The notes: generated by a model not told the origin, from the letters alone. A stretch of DNA of 64,000 bases from Marinibaculum sp040216765 (GCA_040216765.1 JAVJON010000032.1:62001-126000); one strand, 5' to 3'; numbered from the stretch's first letter, positions 1-9,899 are shown. Numbers and translations are program-made.

Positions 1-337
1 GGGCGTCGTTGATGTTCAGGGTGCAGGCCGCCTCGCAGGGCGCCGGGCAGATCCGGCCGGTGACCTCCGGGAAATTGTTGGTGGAATGCAGCACCTCTGC
101 CGCCTCCCGCCACTTGGAGCGGTACACCAGGTCGTTCCAGTCCGGGATGATGTTGTTCACCGGACAGCCGGTATGGCAGTAGGGGACGCCGCAATCCATG
201 CAGCGCGCGCCCTGCTCGGACACCTTCTCGTCCGGCAGCGGCACGACGAACTCGCGGAAGTTCCGCACCCGCTTCTCCACCGGCAGGTAGACCCGGTCCT
301 GCGGCTCGATCTCCATGAAACCCGTTGGCTTGCCCAT
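1..337 (-). CDS. gltD: Glutamate synthase small subunit, N-terminal part (partial at window edge)
   Basis: The visible 112 codons start MGKPTGFMEIEPQDRV and carry the N-terminal cysteine pattern of the GltD/DPD family: CMDCGVPYCHTGCP near residues 40-55 and CPAPCEAAC near 97-105, which ligate two [4Fe-4S] clusters. In the family this subunit binds FAD and NADPH and passes electrons to the large subunit, where 2-oxoglutarate and glutamine-derived ammonia become glutamate. It lies 58 nt downstream of gltB on the same strand, so the two are almost certainly co-transcribed. The C-terminal FAD/NADPH domains lie outside the window. Confidence 0.95.
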   Translation of the reverse strand, partial: MGKPTGFMEIEPQDRVYLPVEKRVRNFREFVVPLPDEKVSEQGARCMDCGVPYCHTGCPVNNIIPDWNDLVYRSKWREAAEVLHSTNNFPEVTGRICPAPCEAACTLNINDA

Positions 338-395
338 CGGAACCAGCCTTCTCGTCTGTTCTGTACGGTCGGTGAGCGGCGGCGGCGCGCTTGCG

Positions 396-3300
396 CTATT
401 CGCCGGCCGCGACGGCGGCGGCGGCGCTTCCCGCCGTCTCCGCGCGCAGTTCGCCAAGGGCACGCCGGTAGTCCTTCGGCATGACCTTCACGAACTTCGG
501 CAGATAGGTGTCGAACGCCTCCAGGATCAGGCGGGCCCTGGCGCTGCCGGTATAATGCAGGTGGTTCTGCAGCAGCAGCCGGATGCGTGCGGCATCCTGG
601 CCCAGCATGTCCACCATCGCCGGCGCCAGGTCGGTCGCGCCCAGGCTGCCCTTGCCCAGCCAGGAACTGGCCGGGTCGACATCCTCCAGCTCGACCATCG
701 CCTGGTTGCACCGGGCGGCGAACCCGCCGTCGGAATCCAGCACATAGGCGACCCCGCCGGACATGCCCGCCGCGAAGTTCGCGCCGGTCGGGCCGATCAC
801 CAGGACCGTCCCGCCGGTCATGTACTCGCACCCATGGTCGCCCACGCCTTCGACCACCGCGGCCGCACCCGAGTTGCGGACGGCGAACCGCTCGCCGGCC
901 ACGCCGCGGAAATAGCATTCGCCGGAGATCGCGCCATAAAGCACGGTATTGCCGACGATGATCGCCTCTTCCGGCACGATCTTGGCCTGCGGGTCCGGGC
1001 GGATCGTCAGGATGCCGCCGGACAGGCCCTTGCCGACATAGTCGTTCGCCTCGCCAACCAGCTCCAGGGTCACGCCCTTGGCGACCCAGGCGCCGAAGCT
1101 CTGCCCCGCCGTGCCGGTCAGGGCAACGCGGATCGTGTGGTCGGGCAGGCCGCCATGGCCATGGCGCTTGGCGACCTCGCCCGACAGCATGGCGCCGGCG
1201 GTGCGGTCGACATTGGTGATGCGGCGCTCGAGCCGCACCGGCGTGCCGTTCTCCAGCGCCCCGCGCGCCTCCGCGATCAGCCCGCGGTCCAGCACGGCCT
1301 CCAGCTTGTGGTCCTGGCGCTCGTTGTTGTGGGTCGCGACGCCGGGCCGGTCCTCGGGGCGGTGGAAGATCTTCGAGAAGTCCAGGCCCTGGGCCTTCCA
1401 GAGATTCAGCGCGCGCTTCTTGTCGAGGCAGTCGGAGCGGCCGATCATCTCGTCCAGCCTGCGGAAGCCGAGCTCCGCCATGTACCGGCGGACCTCCTCG
1501 GCGACGAAGAAGAAGTAGTTCACCACATGCTCCGGCTGGCCGGTGAACTTCTTGCGCAGTTCCGGATCCTGGGTCGCGATGCCGACCGGGCAGGTGTTCA
1601 GGTGGCACTTGCGCATCATGATGCAGCCGGCGGCGATCAGCGGCGCGGTGGCGAAGCCGAACTCGTCGGCCCCCAGCAGGGCGCCGACCACCACGTCGCG
1701 GCCGGTGCGCAGGCCGCCATCGACCTGCACCGCGATGCGGCTCCGCAGGCGGTTCAGCACCAGGGTCTGGTGCGTCTCGGCAAGCCCGATCTCCCAGGGC
1801 GAACCGGCATGCTTCAGCGAGGTCAGCGGGCTTGCGCCGGTGCCGCCCTCGAAACCGGCGATCGTCACATGGTCGGCACGCGCCTTCGATACGCCGGCGG
1901 CGACCGTGCCGACGCCGACCTCGGACACCAGCTTCACGCTGACATCGGCATCGGGGTTGACGTTCTTCAGGTCGAAGATCAGCTGCGCCAGGTCCTCGAT
2001 GGAATAGATGTCATGGTGCGGCGGTGGCGAGATCAGGCCGACGCCCGGCGTGGAATGCCGCACCCGGGCGATCACCTTGTCGACCTTGTGGCCGGGCAGC
2101 TGGCCGCCCTCGCCGGGCTTCGCCCCCTGCGCGATCTTGATCTGCATCATGTCCGAGTTGACCAGGTACTCGGTCGTCACGCCGAACCGGCCGGAGGCCA
2201 CCTGCTTGATCGCCGAACGCATGGAATCGCCGTTGGGCATGGGGACGAAGCGCTCCGGCTCCTCGCCGCCCTCGCCGGTGTTCGACTTGCCGCCGATCCG
2301 GTTCATCGCGATCGCCAGGGTGGTATGCGCCTCGCGGCTGATCGACCCGAAGGACATTGCCCCGGTGGAGAAGCGCTTCACGATCTCCGCCGCCGGCTCC
2401 ACCTCCTCCAGCGGCACCGGGTCCAGCCGGCCGCGGATCTCGAACATCCCGCGCGGGGTCAGCAGCTGCTCGGCGCGCTCGTTGAGCATCCTGGCGAAGG
2501 CGTCGTACTGCTCCTGGCTGTTGCCGCGCACGGCATGCTGCAGGGCGCCGACCGATTCGTAATTCCAGGCATGGGCCTCGCCGCGGATGCGCTGGGCATA
2601 TTCGCCGCCGACATCCAGCATGGTCCGGTAGATCGGCGCGTCGGAATAGGCCAGCCGGTGGCGGGACACGCTCTCCTCGGCGATCTCCTTGATGCCGACC
2701 CCCTCGATCCGGGTATGGGTGCCGGTGAAGTACTTCTGGACGAAGCCGCTCGCCAGGCCGACCGCGTCGAAGATCTGTGCGCCGCAATAGGACTGATAGG
2801 TGGAGATGCCCATCTTGGACATCACCTTCAGGATCCCCTTGCCCACCGCCTTGACATAGTTGGCATGGGCCTGCGCCTCGCTCAGCCCCTCGGTCAGGTC
2901 GCCCTGGTGCAGCATGTCGGAGATCGTCTGGAACGCCAGGTAGGGGTTCACCGCCTCCGCGCCATAGCCGGCCAGGACGCAGAAATGATGGACCTCGCGC
3001 GCCTCGCCGGTCTCCACCACCAGGCCGACCTGGGTGCGCTGGCCGGTGCGGATCAGGTGGTGGTGCACCGCCGCGGTGGCCAGCAGCGCCGGCAGCGGCA
3101 CATGGTCGGCATCCACCGTGCGGTCCGACAGGATGATGATGTTGTCGCCGGCGCGCACCGCTTCCTCGGCCGCGGCACAGAGCCGGCGGATCGCCTTGGC
3201 CATGGCGCTCTCCGCCCGTGCCGTCGGATATGTGATGTCCAGGGTGGCGGTGCGGAACTGGTTGTCGGAGATGTCGCCGATATAGCGGATCTTCTCCAGA

Positions 3301-5162
3301 TCCTCGTTGGTCAGGATCGGCTGGCGCACCTCGAGCCGCTTCAGGTTGCCCCATTCCTTCAGGTCCAGCAGGTTCGGGCGCGGCCCGATCAGCGAGACCA
3401 GCGACATCACCAGTTCCTCGCGAATCGGGTCGATCGCGGGGTTGGTAACCTGGGCGAAGCACTGCTTGAAATAGCTGTAGAGCAGCTTGGCGCGGTCCGA
3501 CAGGGCGGAAATCGGGATGTCGTTGCCCATCGAGCCGATCGGCTCGGCGCCCTCGGCGGCCATCGGCGCCAGGATGAACTTCAGGTCTTCCTGCGTGTAG
3601 CCGAACACCTGCTGGCGGTCGAGCAGGGTGGCGTGGTTCGGTGCCATCGGCGGCAGCGCCGGCGGCAGTTCCTCCAGCACGATCTGCGTGCGGTCGAGCC
3701 ATTCCTGGTAGGGATAGGCCTGGGCCAGCTCGCGCTTGACCTCGGCATCGTCGATGATGCGGCCCTCTTCCAGGTCGATCAGCAGCATGCGGCCGGGCTG
3801 CAGCCGCCACTTCTGCACGATCCGCTCTTCCGGGATCGGCAGCACGCCCATCTCGGAGGCCAGGATCACCTTGTCGTCGTCGGTCACCAGGTAGCGGGCG
3901 GGACGCAGGCCGTTGCGGTCCAGGGTCGCGCCGATCTGGCGGCCGTCGGAGAAGGCGATCGCCGCCGGGCCGTCCCACGGCTCCATCAGCGCGGCATGAT
4001 GCTCGTAGAAGGCGCGCCGCTCCGGGTCCATCAGCGGGTTGCCGGCCCAGGCCTCGGGGATCATCAGCATCATCGCATGGGCCAGCGAATAGCCGCCGGC
4101 GACCAGCAGCTCCAGCGCATTGTCGAAACAGGCGGAATCCGACTGGCCCGGGCCGATCAGCGGCCAGAGCTTCGGCAGGTCGTCGCCCAGGATCTCCGAC
4201 GTCATCGCCTGCGCCCGGGCCGCCATCCAGTTGACGTTGCCGCGCACGGTGTTGATCTCGCCGTTATGGCAGATCATCCGGAACGGCTGCGCCAGGTTCC
4301 AGGTCGGGAAGGTGTTGGTGGAAAAGCGCTGATGCACCAGCGCAAGGGCGCTGACGCAGGCCTCGTCCTCCAGGTCGGGATAGAACGGCCCGACCTGGTC
4401 GGCCAGCACGAGCCCCTTGTAGACGATCGTGCGGGACGAAAAGGACGGCACGTAGTAGCCCTCCGTGTCGCCGCCGATGTCGCGGATCGCGTTGGCCACC
4501 TGCTTGCGGATCACGAACAGCTTGCGCTCGAAGCTGTCCTGGTCGGTGCAGGCACGCCCGCGGCCGATGAAGACCTGGCGGATCACCGGGATTGTCGGCC
4601 GGACGCTCTCGCCCACGATCTCCGGCCGGACCGGCACGTCGCGCCAGCCCAGGCAGCGCTGCCCCTCCTCGGCGATCTTGCGCTCGATCAGCCGCTCGCA
4701 TTCCACCCGCGCCACGGCATGGCGGGGCAGGAACAGCATGCCCACGCCATATTCGCCGACCGGCGGCAGGTCGATCCGCAGGTCGGCGCAGGCCGCGCGC
4801 AGCAGGGCATCGGGGATCTGCAGCAGGATGCCGGAGCCGTCGCCGGCATCCGCGTCCGCGCCCACCGCGCCGCGATGGGTCAGGTTCTTCAGGATCTCCA
4901 GCCCCTCGACGACGATGTCGTGGCTCTTCCTGTTCTTGATATGGCAGACGAACCCGATGCCGCAATTGTCATGCTCCAGCGCCGGGTCGTAGAGGCCCTG
5001 GGCGGCCGGCAGGCCGAAGCTGCGGGCGGCCGCGGCGGCCGGGGCCGGTTTGCGGACGGCATTGCGTGCCTTGCCGGTGGCGCGCCCGCGGGCGCCCGCG
5101 CCGGGAGTGGCCATGGCCGCCTGAACCGTGTCGAATTCAGGCAGCGCCGGTGTCGTCGTCAT
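396..5162 (-). CDS. gltB: Glutamate synthase (NADPH) large subunit
   Basis: This 1588-residue protein makes glutamate from glutamine and 2-oxoglutarate in the cytoplasm. The class II amidotransferase domain begins at Cys67 (HDNCGIGFVCHI); that Cys becomes the N-terminal nucleophile after removal of a propeptide, here unusually long at about 66 residues and rich in Ala, Arg and Pro. The FMN/[3Fe-4S] domain carries CIMMRKCHLNTCPVGIA near residue 1180, and the C-terminal Gly-rich beta-helix ends at AAAVAAGE. I chose ATG 5162 because GAGAG lies just upstream; ATG 5177 in the same frame is possible. The open frame continues to 5414, but that stretch does not look like GltB. Confidence 0.96.
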   Translation of the reverse strand: MTTTPALPEFDTVQAAMATPGAGARGRATGKARNAVRKPAPAAAAARSFGLPAAQGLYDPALEHDNCGIGFVCHIKNRKSHDIVVEGLEILKNLTHRGAVGADADAGDGSGILLQIPDALLRAACADLRIDLPPVGEYGVGMLFLPRHAVARVECERLIERKIAEEGQRCLGWRDVPVRPEIVGESVRPTIPVIRQVFIGRGRACTDQDSFERKLFVIRKQVANAIRDIGGDTEGYYVPSFSSRTIVYKGLVLADQVGPFYPDLEDEACVSALALVHQRFSTNTFPTWNLAQPFRMICHNGEINTVRGNVNWMAARAQAMTSEILGDDLPKLWPLIGPGQSDSACFDNALELLVAGGYSLAHAMMLMIPEAWAGNPLMDPERRAFYEHHAALMEPWDGPAAIAFSDGRQIGATLDRNGLRPARYLVTDDDKVILASEMGVLPIPEERIVQKWRLQPGRMLLIDLEEGRIIDDAEVKRELAQAYPYQEWLDRTQIVLEELPPALPPMAPNHATLLDRQQVFGYTQEDLKFILAPMAAEGAEPIGSMGNDIPISALSDRAKLLYSYFKQCFAQVTNPAIDPIREELVMSLVSLIGPRPNLLDLKEWGNLKRLEVRQPILTNEDLEKIRYIGDISDNQFRTATLDITYPTARAESAMAKAIRRLCAAAEEAVRAGDNIIILSDRTVDADHVPLPALLATAAVHHHLIRTGQRTQVGLVVETGEAREVHHFCVLAGYGAEAVNPYLAFQTISDMLHQGDLTEGLSEAQAHANYVKAVGKGILKVMSKMGISTYQSYCGAQIFDAVGLASGFVQKYFTGTHTRIEGVGIKEIAEESVSRHRLAYSDAPIYRTMLDVGGEYAQRIRGEAHAWNYESVGALQHAVRGNSQEQYDAFARMLNERAEQLLTPRGMFEIRGRLDPVPLEEVEPAAEIVKRFSTGAMSFGSISREAHTTLAIAMNRIGGKSNTGEGGEEPERFVPMPNGDSMRSAIKQVASGRFGVTTEYLVNSDMMQIKIAQGAKPGEGGQLPGHKVDKVIARVRHSTPGVGLISPPPHHDIYSIEDLAQLIFDLKNVNPDADVSVKLVSEVGVGTVAAGVSKARADHVTIAGFEGGTGASPLTSLKHAGSPWEIGLAETHQTLVLNRLRSRIAVQVDGGLRTGRDVVVGALLGADEFGFATAPLIAAGCIMMRKCHLNTCPVGIATQDPELRKKFTGQPEHVVNYFFFVAEEVRRYMAELGFRRLDEMIGRSDCLDKKRALNLWKAQGLDFSKIFHRPEDRPGVATHNNERQDHKLEAVLDRGLIAEARGALENGTPVRLERRITNVDRTAGAMLSGEVAKRHGHGGLPDHTIRVALTGTAGQSFGAWVAKGVTLELVGEANDYVGKGLSGGILTIRPDPQAKIVPEEAIIVGNTVLYGAISGECYFRGVAGERFAVRNSGAAAVVEGVGDHGCEYMTGGTVLVIGPTGANFAAGMSGGVAYVLDSDGGFAARCNQAMVELEDVDPASSWLGKGSLGATDLAPAMVDMLGQDAARIRLLLQNHLHYTGSARARLILEAFDTYLPKFVKVMPKDYRRALGELRAETAGSAAAAVAAGE

Positions 5163-5709
5163 GGATCTCTCGTTCATGGCGTTCCACATCAGCCGCAATG
5201 TCAGGTTGCCGGGACACGCCCACCTGAAACGCCAGGGGCCGTGTCCGGCAGGTTTGTCGCCACCGTGCCGGGCCCGCCCGTCACCGGCAGGTCTCTCGTC
5301 AGTGCCGTTCTCGGTAGGAGCGGTCGGTATCGCAGCGGGGCGCATACGGTCGATGCCGATGCACCCTACGGTCGGCGCAGGCGCGCAGAACCGCACCGCA
5401 GCCGAGACCCCCATCTCATGGCCCTGTTACCGCCCAAACCAGCGGGCACAGCCGGTTGAAATTACCCAAACCGGCGGCTGCTGGCAAATGCCCCGTGCAC
5501 CTGCCCCCATGGTCAGGTGCCGGACCCGGCCAGCCGCCGCCCCGGGGATCAGCAATTAGCGTGCCGATCGGGAAAGGCAAGCCATCGCCCTGGCGGCCCG
5601 CGGCGGGGGACAGGGGCTTGCACCGATGGCCTGCCGGCGGTTAGCTGGCCGACATGCGCGCTCCGGTGGTGGTGCGGGGGCGGGCAGGGGCCGACAGGGA
5701 GATGGCGCG
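5163..5709. other. Divergent intergenic region, gltB / nitronate monooxygenase-like gene
   Basis: These 547 bases separate two divergent genes and must hold both promoters. I see no convincing RNA gene or coding sequence; the open frames crossing it are GC-driven extensions. Two copies of GGTTTGGG, read on the minus strand, lie near 5430-5475 (GGTTTGGGTAA and GGTTTGGGCGGTAA) upstream of gltB and could be regulator half-sites. I found no clear -35/-10 pair and no sigma-54 GG-N10-GC element. Confidence 0.5.
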
Positions 5710-6723
5710 ATGCTGACGACGCGGATCACGGAACTGCTGGGGGTCGCGCATCCCATCGTGCAGGGCGGCATGCAGTGGGTGGGCCGGGCGGAACTGGCCT
5801 CCGCGGTCTCCAATGCCGGCGCGCTGGGGATCCTGACCGGCCTGACCCAGCCGACGCCGGAGGCGCTGGCCCGGGAAATCGCCCGCTGCCGCAGCATGAC
5901 GGACAAGCCGTTCGGGGTGAACCTGACGATCCTGCCGACCCTGAAGCCGGTCCCCTATGACGAATATGCCGCCGCCATCGTCGAGTCGGGCGTGAAGATC
6001 GTGGAGACCGCCGGCCGCAACCCGGAACCGCACCTGCCCTTGTTCAAGGCAAATGGCGTGAAAGTGCTGCACAAATGCACATCTGTGCGCCACGCCATGA
6101 AGGCGGAGGCGATCGGCTGCGACGCGGTGTCGATCGACGGTTTCGAGTGCGCCGGCCATCCCGGCGAGGACGATGTCCCCGGCCTGATCCTGATTCCCGC
6201 CGCCGCCGACAAGCTGACCATCCCGATGATCGCCTCCGGCGGTTTCGGCGATGCCCGCGGCCTGGTGGCGGCCCTGGCGCTCGGCGCCGACGGCATCAAC
6301 ATGGGCACCCGCTTCATGGCCACCCTGGAGGCGCCGATCCACGACAACGTCAAGCGGGCCCTGGTGGAGGGCGGCGAGCGCGATACCTCGCTGATCTTCC
6401 GCCCCTTGCGCAACACCGCGCGGATCTACCGCAACAAGGTGGCCGAGGAGGTGCGCGGCATCGAGGATGCGAAGCTGGATGCCGGCGAGAAGGTCAGCAT
6501 CGACGACATCATGCATCTCGTCTCCGGCGAGCGCGGCCGTCAGGTTTACGAGAACGGCGATATCGATTTCGGCATCTGGTCCGCGGGGCAGATCGTCGGC
6601 CTGATCAGGGATGTGCCCAGCTGCGCCGACCTGGTGGGGCGCATCGTGGCGGAAGCGGAGGCGATCATCGATGCCCGGCTGGGCGGCTTCCGCCGCGGCG
6701 CGGGCGCGCAGGCGGCGGAATAG
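5710..6723 (+). CDS. Nitronate monooxygenase / 2-nitropropane dioxygenase-like FMN protein
   Basis: This 337-residue TIM-barrel flavoprotein belongs to the NMO/NPD family, which oxidises nitronates or acts as an FMN-dependent enoyl reductase-like oxidoreductase. Recognisable are the N-terminal GGMQWVGRAELASAVSNAG segment, the SIDGFECAGHPGE stretch and the FMN-phosphate loop ASGGFGDARGLVAAL followed by GADGINMGTRF (about residues 175-205). ATG 5710 is preceded by AGGGAG at good spacing. A DsbA-fold isomerase and a thiolase-like gene follow on the same strand, so a role in catabolism is plausible; the physiological substrate cannot be read from sequence. Confidence 0.88.
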   Translation: MLTTRITELLGVAHPIVQGGMQWVGRAELASAVSNAGALGILTGLTQPTPEALAREIARCRSMTDKPFGVNLTILPTLKPVPYDEYAAAIVESGVKIVETAGRNPEPHLPLFKANGVKVLHKCTSVRHAMKAEAIGCDAVSIDGFECAGHPGEDDVPGLILIPAAADKLTIPMIASGGFGDARGLVAALALGADGINMGTRFMATLEAPIHDNVKRALVEGGERDTSLIFRPLRNTARIYRNKVAEEVRGIEDAKLDAGEKVSIDDIMHLVSGERGRQVYENGDIDFGIWSAGQIVGLIRDVPSCADLVGRIVAEAEAIIDARLGGFRRGAGAQAAE

Positions 6724-6831
6724 GGCGGCGGGCGATGGCCCGGATCGGGTATTGCTGTAGCGCGCATGCCTGGACAGAGTTCGGTGCGCCGCGCGCAGCA
6801 GTCTCCTAGCGGCAACGGGAAGGACAGGCTC

Positions 6832-7467
6832 ATGGCCGAGATCGAGTATTTCTACTCTGCCCATTCGCTCTATGCCTATTTCGGCTCGACCCGGCTGTCC
6901 GCGATCGCGGCGGCGGCGGGGCGTCAGATCCGCCACCGGCCGTTCGACCTCACCGTGCTGATGGAGCGGATCGGCTCTCCCGGCTTCACCGAGCGCGGCA
7001 AGGCGAAGCGGGCCTATTTCTTCGGGCGCGAGGCGGAACGCTGGTCGGAGGACCGGCAGGCGCCGATGGTCGCCGACCTGCCGGCCGGTCACCGCAAGGA
7101 CCAGGCCTTGCCGAACTGCTTCCTGATCGCGGCGTTGCAACAGGGCGTGCCGGTCGATGCCCTGGCGCATCGCCTGCTGGAAGGGCATTGGCGGGACGAT
7201 CTCGACCTGACCGAGCCGGCGAACCTGGAACGGCTGGCCGGCGATGTCGGGGTGGATCCGGCCCCGCTGCTGGCGGCGGCGGGGTCCGAGGCGGTGCGGG
7301 CGGCGTATCGCGCGAACACCGACGAAGGGGTCGAGCGCGGCGTGTTCGGCTCGCCCACCTACATCGTGGATGGCGACGTATTCTACGGCCAGGACCGGCT
7401 GGAGCAGGTGGAGCGCGCGCTGGCCCGGCCCTATCGCATGGGCTGGTATGCCGGCGGCAGCCACTGA
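6832..7467 (+). CDS. DsbA-fold 2-hydroxychromene-2-carboxylate isomerase-like protein
   Basis: The product (211 residues) opens with IEYFYSAHSLYAYFGSTRL and ends with GVFGSPTYIVDGDVFYGQDRL, the hallmarks of the GST-kappa/HCCA isomerase branch of the DsbA thioredoxin fold. Members use glutathione to isomerise aromatic-degradation intermediates or related compounds. The active site begins with Ser (YSAHS) rather than the CxxC of true DsbA, so a disulfide oxidase role is unlikely. GGGAAGGA precedes ATG 6832. It sits between a flavin oxidoreductase and a thiolase-like gene, all co-directional, suggesting a shared catabolic unit. Confidence 0.85.
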   Translation: MAEIEYFYSAHSLYAYFGSTRLSAIAAAAGRQIRHRPFDLTVLMERIGSPGFTERGKAKRAYFFGREAERWSEDRQAPMVADLPAGHRKDQALPNCFLIAALQQGVPVDALAHRLLEGHWRDDLDLTEPANLERLAGDVGVDPAPLLAAAGSEAVRAAYRANTDEGVERGVFGSPTYIVDGDVFYGQDRLEQVERALARPYRMGWYAGGSH

Positions 7468-7514
7468 CGGCGGGCAGGCGGGCGAACGGGAACAGGCGGG
7501 CGATCGGGAACAGC

Positions 7515-9053
7515 ATGGACAAGTCGCGCATCCCGGTGCTGGTCGGCTGCGGCCAGGTGACCCGGCACGATCCCGACCCGGCGGCGGCCAGTCCGCCGAT
7601 CGACCTGATCGCCGACGCGGCACGGGCGGCGGCGGCGGATACCGGCGTCGGCGCGGGCATCCTGCAGGCGCTCGACACATTGGTCGTGATCCGCGCCTTC
7701 GCCGACACCAGCTGGCGCTTCGCCTGCCCGTTCGGCAGCTATGCCAACCCGCCGAAATCCCTGGCCGCCCGGCTGGGCGCCGATGCCGCACGGCGGCAGG
7801 TCTATACCTGGCCCGGCGGGAACATGCCGCAATGGTGCGTCAACCGGCTGTTCGAAATGGTGACCCGCGGCGAGGTCGAGGCTGCGCTGATCGCCGGCGG
7901 CGAGGCGCTGGCGACCCAGAAGGCGGCGCAGCGCGCCGGCCTGCAGCTGGACTGGAGCGAGGATCCCGGCGGCGCGCCGGAGATGTGGGGCGTTTCCAAG
8001 CGCGGCTGGAACGACGTCGAGGATCGCCATCGGATGGCCGGGGCGATCTATGCCTATCCGCTGATCGAGACCGCGATCCGGGGTGCGGCGGGGGCGGACC
8101 TGGTGAGCCACCAGGCGGCCATGGGGCGCCTGTTCGCCCGCTTCGCCGCGGTCGCCGCGGGCAATCCGCTGGCGGACCGGCGGGACGGCTACGATGCCGC
8201 GACGATCGCCACGCCGGGCCCCGGCAATCCCTATATCGTGGCGCCCTATACCCGGCTGATGAACGCCAATGCCTTCATCGACCAGTCCGCGGCGCTGATC
8301 CTGACCTCGGTGGCAAAGGCCGAGGCGCTGGGCATCCCGCAGGACCGCTGGGTGCACCTGCACGGCTGCGCCGATGCCACCGACAGCTGGTACCTCAGCG
8401 ATCGCGCCGCCTTCCACCGCTCGCCGGCAATGCATGTCACCGCGCGCGAGGCGCTCGCCATGGCAGGGTCGGAGATGGCCGACATGGCGGCGCTGGATCT
8501 CTATTCCTGCTTCCCCTCGGCGGTGGAGATCGCCTGCGCCGAAATGGGCATCGCGCCCGACGATCCGAGGGGCCTGACGGTGACCGGCGGCCTGCCCTAT
8601 TTCGGCGGGCCCGGAAACAACTACGTGACCCATTCCATCGCGGAGATGATGAACCGCATGCGCGCGCAGCCCGGCGCGAAGGGGCTGGTCACCGCGAACG
8701 GCAACTACATCACCAAGCATTCCGCCGGGATCTATTCGACCGCGCCGGCGGACCGGCCCTTCGCCCCGAAGGACCCGGCGCTCTACCAGGCCGAGGTCGA
8801 TGCCGTGACCGGGCCGCCGGCCGCCGCGGCGCCGCAGGGGCCCGCGACGGTGGAGACCTATGCGGTGGTGCATGACCGCAAGGGGCCGTCCTTCGCGATC
8901 CTCTATGCCCGCCAGCCCGACGGCAGCCGCTTCATCGCCAACACGCCGGACGACCCGGCCCTGCTGGCCGACATGGTCGCGCGCGACCATCTCGGTGCCA
9001 CGGGCCGGGCGGTGCTGTCCGGCGACGGGCGCTGCGTCTTCACGCCGGACTGA
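7515..9053 (+). CDS. Thiolase-like acetyl-CoA acetyltransferase family protein
   Basis: This 512-residue protein has thiolase-superfamily architecture of the SCP2/TFE-like type: N-terminal RIPVLVGCGQVTRHD, a helix after WPGGNMPQWCVNRLFEM (about residues 100-115), and a C-terminal half with TVTGGLPYFGGPGNNY, plus a terminal extension of about 100 residues. GGNMPQ occupies the place where classical thiolases have the nucleophilic Cys (CGSG), so degradative thiolysis is uncertain; the protein may bind acyl-CoA or act through another residue. GGGAA precedes ATG 7515. It ends 45 nt before the convergent arsH. Confidence 0.82.
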   Translation: MDKSRIPVLVGCGQVTRHDPDPAAASPPIDLIADAARAAAADTGVGAGILQALDTLVVIRAFADTSWRFACPFGSYANPPKSLAARLGADAARRQVYTWPGGNMPQWCVNRLFEMVTRGEVEAALIAGGEALATQKAAQRAGLQLDWSEDPGGAPEMWGVSKRGWNDVEDRHRMAGAIYAYPLIETAIRGAAGADLVSHQAAMGRLFARFAAVAAGNPLADRRDGYDAATIATPGPGNPYIVAPYTRLMNANAFIDQSAALILTSVAKAEALGIPQDRWVHLHGCADATDSWYLSDRAAFHRSPAMHVTAREALAMAGSEMADMAALDLYSCFPSAVEIACAEMGIAPDDPRGLTVTGGLPYFGGPGNNYVTHSIAEMMNRMRAQPGAKGLVTANGNYITKHSAGIYSTAPADRPFAPKDPALYQAEVDAVTGPPAAAAPQGPATVETYAVVHDRKGPSFAILYARQPDGSRFIANTPDDPALLADMVARDHLGATGRAVLSGDGRCVFTPD

Positions 9054-9071
9054 CCGGCCGGCATAGGCCCG

Positions 9072-9096
9072 GGCAGGGCGCGGGGGCAGCCCTGCC
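9072..9096. terminator. Bidirectional terminator-like hairpin between thiolase-like gene and arsH
   Basis: GGCAGGGC at 9072-9079 pairs perfectly with GCCCTGCC at 9089-9096 around a 9-base loop. It sits in the 45-nt gap between two convergent genes, where a shared transcription stop is expected. There is no long T-run on either side, so intrinsic termination is suggested, not shown. Confidence 0.5.
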
Positions 9097-9098
9097 GG

Positions 9099-9899
9099 TC
9101 AGCCGGTGCTGCTGCGCCCTGTCGATGCGCCCAGCCTGCGATGTGCGACCGCGATGGCAGAGAGGTCGGAGGCCGTGTCGCGGGGGGGATCCCGCGCGAT
9201 CTTTCGCTCCGAATACCTGTCGGTCAGTTCGCTCATATGCGGACGGAGCAGGACCGTGAAGCGGACGAGTTCTTCCATGACATCGACGATGCGGTCGTAG
9301 TAGCCCGACGGGCGCATCCGGCCGTTCTCGTCGAATTCCTGGTAGGCCTTCGCCACGCTCGACTGGTTCGGGATGGTGATCATCCTCATCCAGCGGCCCA
9401 GCAGCCGCAAGGTGTTGACCGCGTTGAAGGACTGCGAGCCGCCGGATACCTGCATGACCGCCAGCGTGCGGCCCTGGGTCGGCCGCATTCCGCCGATCTC
9501 CAGCGGCAGATGGTCGATCTGCGCCTTCATGACGCCTGTGATCTGGCCGTGGCGCTCGGGACTGCACCAGACCTGCCCCTCCGACCACATCGCCAATTCG
9601 CGCAACTCCTCGACGGCCGGGTGATTGTCGCCCTGCGCCTGGTCGGGAAGCGGCAGGTCGAACGGATCGAAGATGCGCGGCTCGGCGCCGAAGTACCGCA
9701 GAAGGCGAGCCGATTCCTCGACCGCCAGGCGTGAAAAGGAGCGCTCCCGCAGCGAGCCATAAAGCAGCAGGATCCGCGGCGGGTGCGCCGGGCCGATGGC
9801 AAGGCCGCGTGCCGGCCGCTGCAATGCGTGGCGCGCGTCGATCGCCGGCAGGAAGTCGGGATCGGGAACTGTCCGAAGTCTCATGTTGGTATCAGCCAT
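9099..9899 (-). CDS. arsH: Arsenical resistance protein ArsH (NADPH-dependent FMN reductase)
   Basis: The 266-residue product matches ArsH: the flavodoxin-like phosphate loop LLYGSLRERSFSRL (about residues 44-57), WSEGQVWCSPERHGQITGVMKAQIDHLPL, and the conserved VSGGSQSFNAVNTLRLLGRWMR region. ArsH is a cytosolic FMN reductase that in characterised systems oxidises trivalent methyl- and aryl-arsenicals. ATG 9899 has no obvious ribosome-binding site; ATG 9884 is an in-frame alternative. It is the third gene of a unit with a PadR-like regulator and a small Cys-rich protein, 86 nt below the latter. Confidence 0.93.
   Translation of the reverse strand: MADTNMRLRTVPDPDFLPAIDARHALQRPARGLAIGPAHPPRILLLYGSLRERSFSRLAVEESARLLRYFGAEPRIFDPFDLPLPDQAQGDNHPAVEELRELAMWSEGQVWCSPERHGQITGVMKAQIDHLPLEIGGMRPTQGRTLAVMQVSGGSQSFNAVNTLRLLGRWMRMITIPNQSSVAKAYQEFDENGRMRPSGYYDRIVDVMEELVRFTVLLRPHMSELTDRYSERKIARDPPRDTASDLSAIAVAHRRLGASTGRSSTG

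Noticed and set aside
315..5459. A 1714-codon open frame on the plus strand opposite gltB
   Set aside because: gltB on the minus strand has full family similarity; the opposite frame is Arg/Ala/His-rich, matches nothing and is an expected by-product of high GC content.
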